40,691 bases of DNA from Clostridia bacterium (GTDB lineage Bacteria; Bacillota; Clostridia; Oscillospirales; CAG-272): the NCBI GenBank assembly GCA_017623355.1, contig JAGAPG010000026.1, forward strand, positions 1 through 40,691. The letters are read 5' to 3'. The position numbers and the translations under genes are program-made. Numbering within the stretch: the first letter of the stretch is position 1; each line of letters begins with the position of its first letter. Positions 40,218 to 40,691 of the stretch are shown piece after piece. The notes under the pieces are model-generated. The model searched no databases. It was not told where the DNA came from and saw nothing but the letters and a program-made list of their open reading frames with translations.

Positions 40218-40691
40218 TTATTGTTTATTTTGAGCAGGTACAGTTGTCATTGAGATTTTAGTTATAGCTTCGAGCATAGCCTTGTAATCTTCCTCAATAG
40301 TTTTATCCTCGTCGATAGTCTTTTGAGCTATATAACCGAAGGTTATAGCGTTTATTGCGATATTTGTGCCGTCTACATTAGCATTTGCGCTATCGTATGC
40401 GGTATCATTTTGAATAAAGCTCATTCCGTTTTCATCTACTACATAGAGTGTTATAACGAGATTTAAATCTGCAAGCTGCTCGATTGCGCTAAAGCCACTT
40501 ATTACATATTTTACTGTCGTATAGCTTTCATTGTTTTCTGTTGCCATTATGCCCTTGCCGCCTGTATATTCACCGTCTGTGATTACTACATTTGCTGCGT
40601 TTGACATTACAATACCGTAAGTGAGCTTTTCACCATTAAATTCGTTATATGCCTTAAGAGCTTCACTGTTTATTTTATATCCACCAAGAAG
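40218..40691 (-). CDS. C-terminal part of an unrecognised, probably exported protein
   Basis: 157 codons are open to the right edge, so the start lies outside the window. Internal ATGs such as 40607 are not needed. Visible sequence includes LLGGYKINSEALKAYNEFN, LTYGIVMSNAAN, YVISGFSAIEQLADLNLVI and ALYVVDENG-like strands, ending MTTVPAQNKQ. The pattern of a YGIVxS strand followed by an IQxxDLxLVxxxYVVD module resembles beta-rich domains on large clostridial surface proteins, but this is a weak impression. No catalytic motif is seen. Confidence 0.6.
   Translation of the reverse strand, partial: LLGGYKINSEALKAYNEFNGEKLTYGIVMSNAANVVITDGEYTGGKGIMATENNESYTTVKYVISGFSAIEQLADLNLVITLYVVDENGMSFIQNDTAYDSANANVDGTNIAINAITFGYIAQKTIDEDKTIEEDYKAMLEAITKISMTTVPAQNKQ

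Noticed and set aside
1..40691. CRISPR array or Cas genes
   Set aside because: No regularly spaced repeats and no Cas-like proteins were seen on either strand.

Overview
The window looks like chromosome from an AT-rich, Gram-positive, anaerobic clostridial bacterium, most likely a gut or rumen polysaccharide degrader. This is inferred from several features. Most promoters are of the TTGACA-17-TATAAT type with strong AGGAGG ribosome sites. There is a HrcA/CIRCE-controlled small heat-shock gene, a tyrosine T-box riboswitch, an L10 leader, DnaD/DnaI-type replication proteins and a ferredoxin-thioredoxin-reductase-like protein. Many glycoside hydrolases lack signal peptides. No rRNA, CRISPR array or complete prophage was found.

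Left edge (1-3200). An hsp20 gene runs off the left end behind a CIRCE operator. A 1.29-kb IS3-family element follows, with a frameshifted transposase and a likely GAAT target duplication. A small phage-derived island (about 1650-3200) comes next, mostly on the minus strand: a sigma-region-4/ArpU-like regulator, an unknown 167-aa protein, a 58-aa protein translationally coupled to it, a D-armless tRNA-like element with an encoded CCA, a 35-aa protein, and a plus-strand unit of promoter, about 90 nt and terminator that looks like a small RNA gene.

Carbohydrate region (3200-25050). There are two GH78-type alpha-L-rhamnosidase genes (3352, 22914), a GH106-like hydrolase, an L-rhamnose mutarotase, a GH35 beta-galactosidase, an SGNH esterase-like protein, a CotH-kinase lipoprotein, an aldose-1-epimerase-like protein, a nucleoside hydrolase, two metallo-beta-lactamase-fold proteins, and a GH10 xylanase remnant that has lost its catalytic barrel but kept both ends in frame. 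The simplest reading is cytoplasmic processing of rhamnose- and galactose-containing plant oligosaccharides (pectin or rhamnogalacturonan side chains). No transporter or rhamnose catabolic gene lies in the window. Set among these are a thioredoxin/FTR-like pair, an orphan radical SAM protein, and a Zn/Cd-type P1B ATPase with an ArsR/SmtB repressor and its operator.

Housekeeping region (25050-40170). mnmA abuts the second rhamnosidase gene. topB-rimI-tsaD-dnaD-dnaI form a compact operon. rplJ-rplL follow behind an L10 autoregulatory leader, without rpoB after them. Then come a DAG-kinase-like gene, tyrS with its T-box, an unusual fusion of a CYTH domain to a PMT-type membrane glycosyltransferase, and a GTP-dependent PEP carboxykinase. 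The window ends inside an unrecognised protein.

The most interesting items are the CYTH-glycosyltransferase fusion, the sRNA-like unit and D-armless tRNA-like element in the phage island, the in-frame gutted GH10 gene, and the FTR-like/thioredoxin pair.
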